A stretch of 64,000 bases of DNA from Ophioderma brevispina (Eukaryota; Echinodermata; Ophiuroidea; Amphilepidida; Ophiodermatidae), in contig JAMKCH010022281.1 of the NCBI GenBank assembly GCA_023653785.1, positions 107,782 to 171,781 of the forward strand, read 5' to 3'. The notes beneath the pieces were generated by a model. It was not told the origin of the DNA. It did no database searches and worked only from the letters and a program-made list of their open reading frames with translations. This document shows, one piece after another, positions 27,701-37,249 of the stretch. Position 1 is the first letter of the stretch; each line of letters opens with the position of its first letter. Made by a program: the position numbers and the translations under genes.

Positions 27701-28265
27701 GCCTTCATTCCCAATTTAGTTATGCTTTGATGTTGATCTCTCTTTTCTAACAGAAGGACCAGCTGGATATGGCGGTTGTGGGCCCGCTATTAATTTTAAT
27801 ACGCCTGCGATTGGCCCTGTATGTCCAGGAGAGAAGATATCCGTGAGCTTAACGAACTATGGCAGTGATGACGGTACAGTGGGTAAGTACGAACATACAT
27901 TCAACATGGATTAATCCGAACAACGACTTCATTAATCAAGTACTAGGATGTCACAAAATATTGAACCATTTTGGAAAAATGTTGAAAGGTAGAAATTACT
28001 GCGTATTTGTTAGAGTTAAGTGTAGTGTTCAAGTCAGTTTTGAAAATTAAATTTTATCATTTCACGAAATTCGTCAATTCGGCATTCTTCTTTTCTTACA
28101 ATTCCGCTTTTTTTTTTCTTCTCAGATGTACGTACATTGGACGGAACAGCTACCGGCGGTGAGGACTATCAACCAAAAAACCAAGACTTGGCTATTCCAG
28201 TTGGTGAGACTGTCACAATAACCGTTGATGTACTCGCAGACCAAAAATTGATGAATTCTGAATAG
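18730..28265 (+). CDS. YWTD beta-propeller / Calx-beta domain protein, ten-exon gene model
   Basis: Exons join in phase as 18730-18790, 19446-19682, 20499-20673, 21237-21370, 22601-22687, 23184-23369, 23863-23991, 24954-25190, 27754-27882 and 28126-28265. Exons 2-6 give an LDL-receptor class B propeller: IYWIE, VYWTQ, IYIGF, LFWSD and LYWAD mark successive blades, with DAIYK as an extra strand, so six blades are likely. Exons 7+8 and 9+10 each give one Calx-beta domain, a beta-sandwich known from Na/Ca exchangers, integrin beta-4 and extracellular matrix proteins. A secreted or cell-surface adhesion or ligand-binding role is inferred from the domains only. The short N-terminus (MTVTFYLIAS) is a weak signal peptide. 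No transmembrane segment was found. The model ends early because exon 10 is disrupted; further exons could exist outside what I can recognise. Confidence 0.8.
19446..19682 (+). CDS. Exon 2: propeller blades 1-2
   Basis: Acceptor tttgcag, donor gtgagt, phase 1 at both ends. It encodes LLSSYLGDAIYK, then GPRSVSFDPVDKKIYWIE and RIGRCDLDGRN, the classical YWTD-repeat pattern (GxxFDxxxxxxYWxD...I.R..LDG). The fourth motif residue is E instead of D. Confidence 0.9.
20042..20277 (+). repeat. Dispersed repeat family R2, copy 2
   Basis: Intronic copy of the repeat at 15.7-16.0 kb, same orientation, diverged mainly by substitution. Confidence 0.75.
20499..20673 (+). CDS. Exon 3: propeller blade
   Basis: Acceptor tttcaaag, donor gtgagt. 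It joins exon 2 as ...TGIRRPYGLDLDV and carries RRVYWTQ and INYINMNLTG, followed by KPRGLAFGKVTG. It enters in phase 1 and leaves in phase 2, the only phase-2 junction in the gene. Confidence 0.9.
21237..21370 (+). CDS. Exon 4: propeller blade
   Basis: Acceptor ttcaacag, donor gtaaga. It encodes GSIYIGFTQSEPQIKRFSHD, where the YWTD core has become IYIGF, then a linker ending LFVEEK. Phase 2 in, phase 1 out. Confidence 0.9.
21985..22345. repeat. Intronic repeats of ttggacaaaatgrgattgga type, both orientations
   Basis: Left half carries cccatttggtcc-like units; right half carries their reverse complements (gattggaccaagtgg, ggacaagatgagattag). The block can fold back on itself. Open frames across it on both strands are repeat translation. 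Confidence 0.7.
22601..22687 (+). CDS. Exon 5: propeller blade
   Basis: Acceptor tcctcaatag, donor gtaaga, phase 1 both ends. It encodes ANKLFWSDEDLHKIESYDL and ETGSRMVVYQG; LFWSD is a conserved variant of YWTD. Confidence 0.9.
22831..22991 (+). mobile_element. MITE family M1, copy 1
   Basis: Terminal repeats ccagtgtgaaagca and ttacttctacaccgg; the consensus from the copies is CCGGTGTGAAAGTA. The interior (ggagccatagtccgg, ctccatagac, aaagcgtgaaactaatgttg) is shared with the copies at 25.9-26.9 kb. Confidence 0.85.
23184..23369 (+). CDS. Exon 6: last propeller blade
   Basis: Acceptor tttgtttcccag, donor gtaaat, phase 1 both ends. It encodes GMATYGGYLYWADVTKSAVY followed by a region ending FDLYFHRSG that should close the propeller. 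Confidence 0.9.
23863..23991 (+). CDS. Exon 7: Calx-beta domain 1, first half
   Basis: 129 bases, phase 1 both ends. It encodes GCGPTINFNIDKVGPICEGK and VSLTNSGDRNGTV. The donor was set at gtaagt, not the overlapping gtgagt, because the homologous exon 9 has the same length and position and only this choice keeps the frame into exon 8. Confidence 0.9.
24113..24267 (+). mobile_element. MITE family M2, copy 1
   Basis: Terminal repeats ggggcgacttcaaaattc and gagtttggaagccgccc flank an interior rich in ccggt/accgg motifs. Related to copies at 25630 and 30459. The flanking taa on both sides may be a target duplication. Confidence 0.75.
24280..24950. other. Intron 7, 3' part: no recognised feature
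   Basis: AT-rich intron DNA without a recognised repeat. Confidence 0.4.
24954..25190 (+). CDS. Exon 8: Calx-beta domain 1, second half
   Basis: It encodes LTAIGGDDYEKVSEELTIPA, GETVTFTVDILADDTIQEPR and EKFELILTGG, the typical Calx-beta core (GxDY...G...F..GE....I.V.I..D...E..E.F...L). Acceptor attag; donor gtaatg is weak. Phase 1 both ends. Confidence 0.92.
25630..25759 (+). mobile_element. MITE family M2, copy 2
   Basis: Terminal repeats ggggtcgcctcaaaactc and aagttttgaagccacccc, with interior accaccggtta ... ccggttcaatcggcgg. Intronic. Confidence 0.75.
25926..26084 (+). mobile_element. MITE family M1, copy 2
   Basis: Complete copy with ends ccggtgtgaaagtaa and tacttctacaccgg, directly abutting an inverted third copy. 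Confidence 0.85.
26085..26917 (-). mobile_element. MITE family M1, copy 3, inverted and split by an insertion
   Basis: The inverted MITE runs 26085-26151, is interrupted by about 650 bases, and resumes at 26804 through acaccgg near 26917. The ten bases cgattcagtt occur at 26142-26151 and again at 26804-26813, once each side of the inserted block, as a target-site duplication would. Confidence 0.75.
26152..26803 (-). mobile_element. Insertion inside MITE M1: poly-T-headed, (CACATA)-rich retroposon-like block
   Basis: It starts with a T run just inside the 10-bp duplication, as expected for a poly-A-tailed retroposon in - orientation, and ends in CACATA/TACATA simple repeats (about 26430-26800). 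No coding capacity; frames across the simple repeat are meaningless. Confidence 0.55.
27131..27286 (+). rRNA. 18S rRNA fragment (rRNA pseudogene) in intron 8
   Basis: Sense-strand match to the central domain of eukaryotic 18S rRNA: gaggtgaaattcttggatcg, ccgcaagacg, gcgaaagcatttgccaagaa, cgaaagttagaggttcga and gatcagataccgccctagtt are near-universal blocks in the right order. Homology starts at gcattcgtattg and stops after ccataaactatgcc. Several universally conserved bases differ, and only about 156 bases are present, so it is a non-functional insert. Confidence 0.95.
27247..27720 (+). repeat. 240-bp tandem duplication starting inside the 18S fragment
   Basis: 27247-27478 and 27487-27720 are near-identical. 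Each starts with about 40 bases of 18S (gcgatcrgataccgycctag ... ctatgcc) followed by about 195 bases of non-rRNA sequence. The duplication therefore happened after the rRNA piece joined its neighbour. Confidence 0.9.
27754..27882 (+). CDS. Exon 9: Calx-beta domain 2, first half
   Basis: 129 bases, like exon 7, and homologous to it: GYGGCGPAINFNTPAIGPVC, GEKISVSLTNYGSDDGTV. Acceptor ttctaacag, donor gtaagt, phase 1 both ends. Confidence 0.92.
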
Positions 28266-28367
28266 ATATTCAGTCTTTGATGCGAGATACCAGATGTGGG
28301 ATCACATCACCCGTTTGTTAACAGCACAGTGGGACATGTGACGATTAAGCCAGCTGAGCATGCTACG
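28126..28367 (+). pseudogene. Exon 10: Calx-beta domain 2, second half, frame-disrupted
   Basis: Acceptor ttctcag joins in phase to DVRTLDGTATGGEDYQPK and IPVGETVTITVDVLAD. The frame then hits TAG at 28263. Homology continues in other frames: IDEF, stop, IDIQSLM, then after a further shift FVNSTVGHVTIKPAEHATVN, the expected last strand of the domain, before TAA at about 28373. At least one in-frame stop and two frame changes separate the pieces. Either the gene is decaying here, or these are base-call errors (the first shift is at a run of five A), or the protein truly ends at 28265. Confidence 0.75.
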
Positions 28368-28379
28368 GTAAATTAAGGT

Positions 28380-28878
28380 AGTTTCTGTAACTGACCCATC
28401 TGACACACTTTTCTGACGCACTTATGAATTCGAACCTTAACGAAACAGCTGTGCTTTTATTCCGTGAGGGATTCTGAATTCATATGTGTCAGAAAAAGTG
28501 TGTCATGGGTCAGGTTCGGAAACTCCCTAATTAATGTTTCATTCCTGTTGCACTCTGATCGCCTATTTTAAAAAACTAAAAAAATTTGTCCCCAATGATC
28601 AAAAATTTACGGGGAGAAAGAGAATGCAGCTGTTTCCTGCCTGTACCCTACGAATTCGACACGTGAACGGTAATAAACTGCATGTAAGGGTGCCGAATTC
28701 AAGGTCAGGCAGAATTCTTTCCAATAGATTCCTACATGAGGCAAAATTGTTAAGTTACTTATCACAAGCTTTCATAAGTTGCGGAGCTTCCACGGACGAA
28801 AGTACTCATTATGATCATTTTTAGTTTATTTTGGTAATTAAATCTATTTCAAATTGAGAAGGTCGAGAATTTTAATCT
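28380..28878. other. Downstream of the propeller/Calx-beta gene
   Basis: Contains an imperfect palindrome around 28393-28525 (cccatctgacacacttttctg versus cagaaaaagtgtgtcatggg), likely another small MITE. No exon was recognised. Confidence 0.45.
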
Positions 28879-28882
28879 TTAA

Positions 28883-29674
28883 CACTTAGTGCCCAAGGTG
28901 GTGGGGTTTCCATTACCAACATTTGACTTTTTTTGGCGATTTATCGGTACGCAATCAAATTTTCAGGAGTTTTTTGCTGTCTGATTTATGAATACGCTTC
29001 TCCTGATACAAAAAATTTAATCCCCCCGGGGGGCCCCCCCACGGCTTCATTAGAATAATTAGGTTGGGTCCCTTAGGAACCACCCACACACCCCCCCTTG
29101 GGCACTAACGGATGTGACAAATCAAGATATTTTACTAATTTAAAAAATTCAAGTTGGTTAATTAAATCTTGGAGTTTTATTAGATATTATTAATTAATAA
29201 CTATTAATAATACTTAAAATCAAATAACCTTTTATATTGCTAAGCAATTATTTTAATTTTGTCATGCCGTGCTCTTAAATGTGTAAGTCTATGGGAAAAA
29301 TTAAGGCGTTTTGAAGTTTCTGAGAAAAATACACGCTGGTATTAAATTTGGCATATTTTGCATGAGTATTTTAATTGGTATTCTAGAGTAGATTAATGAA
29401 TTATTTGGTTCAAAACCTTTATATTGGAGTGCTGTGGAGGGAAATGTGCGAACCACTCCTTTCGAAGAGTGACAAATTCAATTGGCCATAGGTCATGGTC
29501 AAAGGTCGGATTTTCATTGTATTGGGGTATGTGACGTTTTACGTGGCCCCCATTTATTTGTGTTAGTGTCATGATCAAACTCCCTCGGGAAAGTGGTTAT
29601 CTGGGTTGGGTCCCTAGGAACCCCCCCCCCCCCCGTCACTAAACGGAAGTTTTTTTTAGCTTGGGCACTAAGTG
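28883..29674. mobile_element. TTAA-flanked inverted-repeat element (non-autonomous piggyBac-like)
   Basis: Perfect 15-bp terminal inverted repeats, cacttagtgcccaag and cttgggcactaagtg, each immediately flanked by TTAA (28879-28882 and 29675-29678). Precise TTAA duplication is the hallmark of piggyBac-superfamily transposition. The 792-bp element has no transposase frame. It carries C/G-rich palindromic blocks (ggttgggtcccttaggaacc). Confidence 0.85.
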
Positions 29675-29679
29675 TTAAT

Positions 29680-30455
29680 GCAGAAGATTAATAATGCAAT
29701 GTTACACATTAAAGCCGATTGATAGTGACATTAAATAGCTTTTTTTGTAGATATTAAAATTGAGATCTAATGAATGCGAAACGTCCAAATGTCGGACATA
29801 ATGCTTAATTATTGTGTAAAATATTTACGCCTATATGCTTTATTTCTAGGATGTACCTCTAAAGATCAAAATTAAATCTTAATTAATGAGAGAATGTTTA
29901 CATTTAGGTTTCATTCAGAAGTATTATTGTTATTGTATTGCTCATTACAAGGATTCATGCCGGCTAATATGTTAAGACCTGGAAGACTGGATTTATCAGC
30001 AAGCTATCGATTCCCATCAAGGCAACGTGTAGGACGGGAGTCTTGATCTGCACTTGGCGAAAGGGGTTTCTGGATTGAATGTAAGTGTTATTTATATAAG
30101 AACAAAGCTTGTTGATCATAATTAAGCATTCCATTTTTAAATTGAAAGAAACACAACTATCACTAAAGCAGTAAAGCAAGTCGTATACATTTTAAAACTC
30201 CTTGTTAGGGGTCGTGTTATCACGCTGCCACGTATGGTATTAATGTGTGTTGGTTTATGTATTCTAAAACTCTAAATCCTATCTTAACAAATAATAAAAT
30301 ATGACATTTACACTCATTTCAATATACACGGAGCTAATACTTAGGGATTTTTGCATGATCATGAATTTCTTATGGTTCTTAAACTTCGAAACAACTTTAT
30401 ACCGAAGTACTGACATGCGTCTTGTACAGTACAGGTAGGTCACATTGCAATGCAT
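29680..30455. other. No recognised feature
   Basis: AT-rich, without a recognised gene or repeat. Confidence 0.35.
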
Positions 30456-30458
30456 TAT

Positions 30459-30612
30459 GGGGTTGATTCAAACCACCATCTGGGTCAAACTCAAAAACGC
30501 CATTGACCGACGGTTCGTGGCGGTTACCTTGTTTCAATCGTTAAAGCAATAGCAACTGTTTTAACCAGAAATAACTGGACGTAACCGGCGTGTGGGTATT
30601 GAAAGCCACTCC
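30459..30612 (+). mobile_element. MITE family M2, copy 3 (diverged)
   Basis: Same layout as the copies at 24113 and 25630: ggggttgattcaaacc start, accgacggttcgtggcggtt interior, tattgaaagccactcc end. It is the most diverged of the three. Confidence 0.6.
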
Positions 30613-30614
30613 TT

Positions 30615-32295
30615 AAAGGACATAATGGATGAACAAAAACTTTGACATAATGAAAAAGACCCTAATGAAATCACTTCCACGAGTTGGAAAAATATTTGGA
30701 TGTTTAATGCTGTTAAAATAGTAAAAGGACAGGAAGAGTCCGGGGGGAGGTGGCAGATTGTGGAACTTTCGGGAACAGGATGTTGACATTACTGGCCAGC
30801 ATTTCCAAACTTGAAAAGCATTGGTGTCATCAGCTCACAGACCATTGCTATTGTATATAGTGTGCTATTCCCGGCTAACCCACCTTTCACCTGCCAGATC
30901 AATTATCTTGACTAAAAGACCAAAGGGCAATGCTGAATCCCGGTCTGAATGCTTTGAATTGTGTCGCCAAAACAGGTAGATACACTGTAAATTCTGTCAG
31001 GGATGTGAACACAACACCTCCTCCACAAACAAAAAAACACCTCCACCTACCCCCCTGCATTCAACCCCCCTTTCCACTTACATCCTTCCCACATTCACCC
31101 ACCCCGTCCCCAACCTTACTCCGCCCCCCATAAGGCAACCTTGCTTTTCTGTTCAGAAATTGCCACCAAACTGCCTACCTCCCCAAACTTTCAGGTTTTT
31201 ACAGAATGTAAACATACCAATTGTTTCAAATAAGTGGAGTGATTCCAGTAAGGGTCCTTTTCATTATGTCAAGTTTTTTTCATGCCATTAAGTCTATTAA
31301 CTTTCGTTTTCTTCTGTTCAGCTGAGGTACTTCATTCTACTTTTCAGTTACGAAACACCTAGCAGGTCGCATGACAATTTACATCACTTAGGCCAAAGAC
31401 TACTAGTGCCAATCTCCGGAAGGTGATAACTTGTATGTGGATCTATGCCAACCTTCACGAGAGTCCGCGGCGAGCCAGTTATGGCTAATTTATACCATCT
31501 TAAGATTGATCAAACTGACTGATGCGTGGATTTTGGGTTTCCTATTGCCCATTGTATTCAGTGGGGAATGTCGGTGTAACTTTCGGTACTATTTTCACAA
31601 GCTCATTGAGTTGTCCGCAAACACACAATCCCTTTTATTAAAGGTGGCATTTCGTGATTCCAGCCCCTTCTGTGTTTATTCATTGTTAACTAGATACCTT
31701 TCACAACTTTTTAGCTGCGGTTTTGTGTTATGAGCAAATGCCCTCGTTTCCCACGGCCCCTTAGACATTGTTGCTTTAATATTTCTGTCCGTTTACTAAT
31801 CAGAAAAGTCCAATTGCGAATTTCTTACAGACCCGACCGAATTTGCACGTAAGATTGGCACACATGATAATTAATGTTAGCGGTTCAGATGAATATTAAA
31901 ATCTCAAATTTATTGAGGTAATTGGGGGGACGATGCTGTGGACTTTTGCGAGGAATCATCCAGCGAGAATTTTAACATTGGAATTTGGTCGAACGCCCCA
32001 AATTAAAAATATATATTGGGGGGTGGGATATTCTGGCATTCGTTTGGAGGTTTGGATGTTTAGTCATATTTAAAAACGACCTAGATAAGTGCAGTTGTCA
32101 TGCTAGAATGAAGTCCAATTTCATCTAGGAAGTTGATGACTGATGAACAAAGCGCAACGTAACTCCACCCAATTTTGTCAACATTCAATTGTAAATTCAA
32201 ATCTCAGGCATCAAAAAAAGTAAAATAAAATTAAAAAGCGTGGTGGTTTTGGTATCTTCTTGTTTACCTTTACTATTGTTTTTGGGTCCCTCCTG
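30615..32295. other. No recognised feature apart from a C-rich stretch
   Basis: 31008-31135 is rich in CCACCT/CCCCC on the + strand and is low complexity. No exon was recognised. Confidence 0.35.
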
Positions 32296-32299
32296 CTAT

Positions 32300-32392
32300 T
32301 TATATCTCTATCATATATATATATCTCTCTCTATAATATATATCTCTATCTCTATCATCTCTCTATATCTCTCTCCATCTATATCTATATAT
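32300..32392. repeat. (TATATCTC)n microsatellite
   Basis: Alternating tatatctctatc-type simple repeat. Confidence 0.9.
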
Positions 32393-32399
32393 ACAACTA

Positions 32400-33375
32400 G
32401 TTATACACGGCCGTATTGTAACCTGCAACAAACGCATTCATATCACAAATTGATTACAAATTATACCATTGATTCTTGACAACACATTAAGTATTGATGC
32501 CAAGTTGTAATTTTTCACACAGATGTTATTCTCCATAATCCAAGAATGGCAAAAAACAATGTTTCATTGAATGTCATGATCCCTATATCTGGCGGATTTA
32601 AAAGAACTTGCGAACGATAATTTGCATGCACTCCAGAAGGAATACAGAACAGAAAAAAAAGAAATGGCTTCAAAAATAGCCGCTACTGAATTGTATGGGT
32701 TCGTTATGATTCACTTGAAGGTAAGTTAGGAAAATCGGAGTGATTGTTTGGACCGGAAACGAGATAAGTCAATGAAAACACAGTGGTCTTCGAAAAATGG
32801 GAAAAGCTGAGACATGTAACTGCAATTTGAATGATAATCACGTGGTTTACGTAAATCAGTCTTAATTACGCGTTCACATTTACATTGACAAACCAGCACA
32901 ATGTCAAAGGGTGCGATTAAAAAACGTGTTTTAAGTTATTCACGGGGACCTTTCCTACCATAAAATATACTTAGTCCAACGGTGATGGATATGCTCCCAT
33001 CTTCTATTGACGTTACCATTCCGGTTCATGCAACCACTCTTATTTCGCCACCCTAAACATTTACAGTAGACCTTTACCAACCCGTTACAGTTCTTTTTAG
33101 ATATTTGTAACCATTTGACGTTCCTATGCTTGTATTCCTTTTGGAGTAGAATCGCCAAGTTCATCATAGCCCCTTCCTTCACCCGCAAATTTATGAACAT
33201 GACAATCAAAGGAAACGTTTTTCGCACTATTTTATTTTTGGGAAACCGAATCTGTGAAAATCATACTTGAAACACAAATACGTAAGTGGTAGTTTTAAGG
33301 ATCTCTGTACAATTTTAAATCAATTTTTGACAATAAATGTTTTTCTGCATGTTTGCATATACTGCAATGGCCAGG
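32400..33375. other. No recognised feature
   Basis: No gene or repeat was recognised. Confidence 0.35.
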
Positions 33376-33376
33376 G

Positions 33377-33416
33377 TATATATATAATATATACTATATA
33401 TATATATATATATATA
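33377..33416. repeat. (TA)n microsatellite
   Basis: Alternating TA run of about 40 bases. Confidence 0.9.
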
Positions 33417-33843
33417 GCATCAAAGATGCATCGGCAATAATGAAATAACAAAATTATTATAACAGTTGTTCATAAATTGCGTTAAATACATGAGAGTAAT
33501 CACAACGGTTTCGGGCACGCCTTCTTCTGGTGAATGAGATGATACAGAAGAGGACGCCCCACTTTAGAAATGATAACAAAGGAGATATACGAAGAACCCG
33601 GACGGGCGGAGAAATCAAAAGATTAAACAAGAGGAATACGAACGTACAAATAAACAAAGAAAGTTTACTTGTAATGAAACATTTCATGGTTTATTCGTAC
33701 GTTCGTGGGAAAATTTGTATTTAACGAAAATTAAACCCTCAGGATACATTTTATGCGAATAGTTTGCCCAATTATGTTCTGGTGTCAAATCAGTTCGAAT
33801 GAAATTAGAGATAGTACTTAAAAATTTGACTCGGGATGAGGAT

Positions 33844-33845
<2 letters not shown>

Positions 33846-33881
<36 letters not shown>

Positions 33882-33903
33882 TATATAGTATATATATATA
33901 TAT
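33846..33903. repeat. (TA)n microsatellite
   Basis: Alternating TA run of about 58 bases, shortly before the large inverted-array element. Confidence 0.9.
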
Positions 33904-34059
33904 CCCTTACGTACCTAACTCCATATTTGGAAAAATCCAAGTTGATGGCACCTGACGATGAGATTTCGGTAGGCGCCCCTACCCTGATTGAAATTTTGGA
34001 CTTAGTTCGTTTTTTTGACTAGCATATTCAGCGAGACCCGATCCTCTAAAGTCCACCGC

Positions 34060-34960
34060 GCCCAATCTCCAGGTGAAAAGACCACAGGAATGCTGGTCTG
34101 CTTCTGGATCTTAGTTTTTTTTCTGAACTTGGACTTCTTTTTGTTCACCCAAGGTTCGCTTAGTAGATCTAGACGTGATTTTCAGTGACCAATGAAAGTG
34201 TTCCGCTAATGGAAAAATCTCGCTGCAGTGGCCCGGCTAATACTTTTCACCCAAGAGTTGGTTAATAATCTAGAATCGATTACCACTGACCAAGGCCGGC
34301 AGCGGTCCGCTCTGGACTAGTTCAATTTTGGAAAAAGTCTACCTGCAGTGGTCCGGCATGGGGACATGCTTCATGACGTAGCCGGCTGGGTGACTTTTCA
34401 CTAAAAGACCTACGCCGACTTTCCGCTGACAAGGCAGCGGTCCGCTCTGGCTTAGTTGCATTTTTGAAAAAGTCTACCTGCCGTGGCCCGGGCAGGTGAA
34501 TTTACCTGCCGTACCGGCTAGGGACTTTTACGAAACGATCACTCTAAAAGATCTAGGGCAGATTTCCCGCTACCAGGAAGGAAGGGTCCGCTCTGGACTT
34601 AAGTGTCATTTGCAATGTCTACATGCCGTGGACCGGCAAGGTGACTTTTCACTGCCGTAGCCCGGCTAGGTGACATTTTCCAGAAAAGATCACTAAACGA
34701 TCTAGGGCGATTTTCCTCTGACCAAGGAAGCGGTTCCGCTCTGGGATTATGTTCATTTTGAAAAGTCTCCTGCAGTGGCCTGGCTAGGTGCTTTTTCACT
34801 GCCGTAGCCCGGCTAGGTGACATTTTCACTGAAAGATCACTTATAGATCTAGGGCGGCTGTCCGCTCACCAAGGAAGCGGTCCGCTCTGGACTTAGTTTT
34901 TTTTCTGAACTCTGGACTTCGTTTTTTTTTCTGGACTTAGTCATTTTTGAAATGTTCCGA
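34060..34960 (-). repeat. Left-arm tandem array (about five to six units)
   Basis: Units read as reverse complements of the right-arm array: accaaggaagcggtccgctc, tggacttagtt, aagtctacctgc, gtggcccggctaggtgactt, gatctagggcgattttc. The outermost portion (34140-34210, agtagatctagacgtgattt) pairs with 42400-42450. Confidence 0.85.
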
Positions 34961-35165
34961 GATGCACTACCTCCGATAGTATACGTTCTGGTCGGCGAAC
35001 CACGCCCTGTTCCTTAGAGCAAATTCATAGCGATGGCCAGAGTACTAAACCTGAACTTACTGTTGCAAGTTTGCTGTCAGAAACTGGCATGATACGCATC
35101 TTTAAAACATTAGATATGAAACCTAAAACACCAATCCTAAATAGGTTTTTGCGGAAACCGTAGGT
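34960..35165 (-). repeat. Left copy of the inverted non-array arm segment
   Basis: Reverse complement matches about 41270-41510. Shared blocks in order (right-arm sense) are catatctaatgtttta, gcgtatcatgcc, cttgcaacagtaagt (one base differs), tgaatttgctctaagga-like, and gaccagaacgtat. Confidence 0.9.
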
Positions 35166-35224
35166 AGCCACAATTTATTATAAATCTACCGGTGTCAGTC
35201 TGGGGAAAGAATTGCTAAGGATAC

Positions 35225-35850
35225 CGCACATGTTCGGCCTACAATATGCTTGGTCCCAACTCACAACCCCTGACCCTCTAACCGGGGCACACCTCTGACC
35301 TTACCGGGCAAGTGAACCCCTGAACCTTGATCAGCAAATACCCCTCACTTGACGGTAACTAAGGGGCGACCGCACGCCTGTTAAGGCGCGTGCTGATTTT
35401 ACAGTAATGTTTGGCCTAACCACTAACATTTGACAACGGTCGCAACCCCTGACCTTGACCGGCTAACTGACCCATCACTTGCCGGTCGGTAACTAAGGGG
35501 CGACCGCACGCCGTTAAGAGCGTGCTGTTTTACCGTAAAGTTGGGCCTATCGCGATGGAATCTGTTCTACCCACTAACCTTACCCGGTCGCAACCCCTGA
35601 CCTTGACACGGCTAACTGACCCCTCACTTACAGGACTAAGGGGCGACCGCACGATTTTAAAGGGGCGCGTGGTGTTGACTGTCATGTGAGGCCTATGCAT
35701 GAATCTGTGCCAAACCACTAACTTATACCCTGGTCGGCACCCCTGACGTGCCCGGCGAACTGACCCTCACTTGACCGTAAATAAGGGGCGGCCCGCACGC
35801 ATGTTAAGGCGCGTGCAGTTTTTACCGTTAAGGTCGGCGTACAGGTCTAT
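35225..35850 (+). repeat. GC-rich tandem array, four units of about 130-170 bp
   Basis: Each unit carries cgcaacccctgaccttgac, ctaactgacccctcacttg, aaggggcgaccgcacgc and ttaaggcgcgtgctg. Found once, inside the large element, and unrelated to the arm array. Confidence 0.85.
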
Positions 35851-35869
35851 TAATTAACCCTTTTGTAAC

Positions 35870-37240
35870 TTAGATGGAATGTTGTTTTAATTTGTTTGTG
35901 ACACAGTAATTGTATTGGAATTGTGGCACGGGGAATTGTGTTCTTCTTGACTTAAGGTGTCAACATTGTTTATCACAGACATTTTTTGATAAGATTTAGT
36001 TGGTGTTTGCCCCCCATCGTGGTAGTATTACGGCTGCACTTCTGTCACCACCCCCGAGTAGCCAACAGCACAGCTGAGCCCTCAGGCTGCAAGTCTTGTA
36101 TGGTAGCAGTAGTTTGTATTTGGAACTGTTGGTTTAACCACGCACACGGCGCAGGGGAACTAATATTATCCTGGAGAGGGGATAGGGCCCGGCCCATTCA
36201 GTACCTTGCCGGGTACAGGATTCAAATACCGGTCGGATGAAGGCCTCCCATGTGTTTTATTGGCCAGGTTCCAAAAGTACTGTGGCTGACCCTTTTGTGG
36301 TAAGAAGCGTGAGCGAATTGCGGGTGGACTGGAGATGGGTAGCAGTAGCTAGGCTGAGATATTGAAGTACAAGTCTGATGTTAGTTGACTATGTAAGGGA
36401 CATGCCGGCCGGTCGAAGGGTGTAAAGGGTTAGGGCAGATCAGCTTAAAGTAAAGGTACGCGTAAGCCAATAAAACAGATGGTGCTCTCTTAACTCGGCA
36501 CAACCTCTTGTGTAACATTTAGCGATCTTAAATGTAAAGTCATTAGTTCAGTGTGCTACTAATCGCTCGGCACACCACTGTACGCGTCGGCCTATAGGTC
36601 AAGTTAGAACTACAGCGGTGCACTGGTTTTTTCGGCACAACACTGCTGCGGTGTGCACGTTCAATGTCAGTTGTTCGAGTAAGTCAGCGGACAAGTTAGC
36701 AAGGCAGGGGGTGCCCTCTCATTCGGCACAACCTTCACTTAGGCGTCAGTTTTCTGTCAAAATGCTTGCGCAACATGCACGCTGTTTAGGACCGCGAGGG
36801 GGGGGGTGTCGCTCAATTCAAAAACTGCAAAAATCTGATCAAGAGGAAGCGATGGGATGTTTTAAAAAAAACCACTCCACCCGACAGAGACACCCCGCCC
36901 GTTCTGCCCCCGAACTTCGTCCGCTTCGCCCGTCATGAAAGCAGTCGTTCTTCCGAGTGTCTGGCACCCGACAGGGTGCCGGATGACTCTTCCTCATATC
37001 ACCAGATCATGGCACGGCCCTATTGGCTTGAGGCATGTGCCTTACTACAGCGTCGATCAGGCCCCCGGTGGGGGAACTGGCCGCCGACGAAAACCGTCAA
37101 TGAGCTCCTCGGCAGTTTGAGGATAAACCTCGAATGTCGAACAATTCTATCAGCAACCGGGTTTTCCTCCGCGTTGTGGACACAAATCTAGACATTGACC
37201 CGGCTGACGTATACCAAGAAGTAAAGAACTTGCTTTCACA
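35870..37240. other. Interior of the large element, unassigned
   Basis: GC-rich, with short frames on both strands and no recognisable protein. The C-terminal part of a transposase frame could lie here on the - strand but was not recognised. Confidence 0.4.
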
Positions 37241-37249
37241 AGTGCTGAC

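Noticed and set aside
36618..37191. + strand frames in the large element interior
   Set aside because: Antisense to or outside the recognised transposase, GC-rich chance frames without domain similarity.
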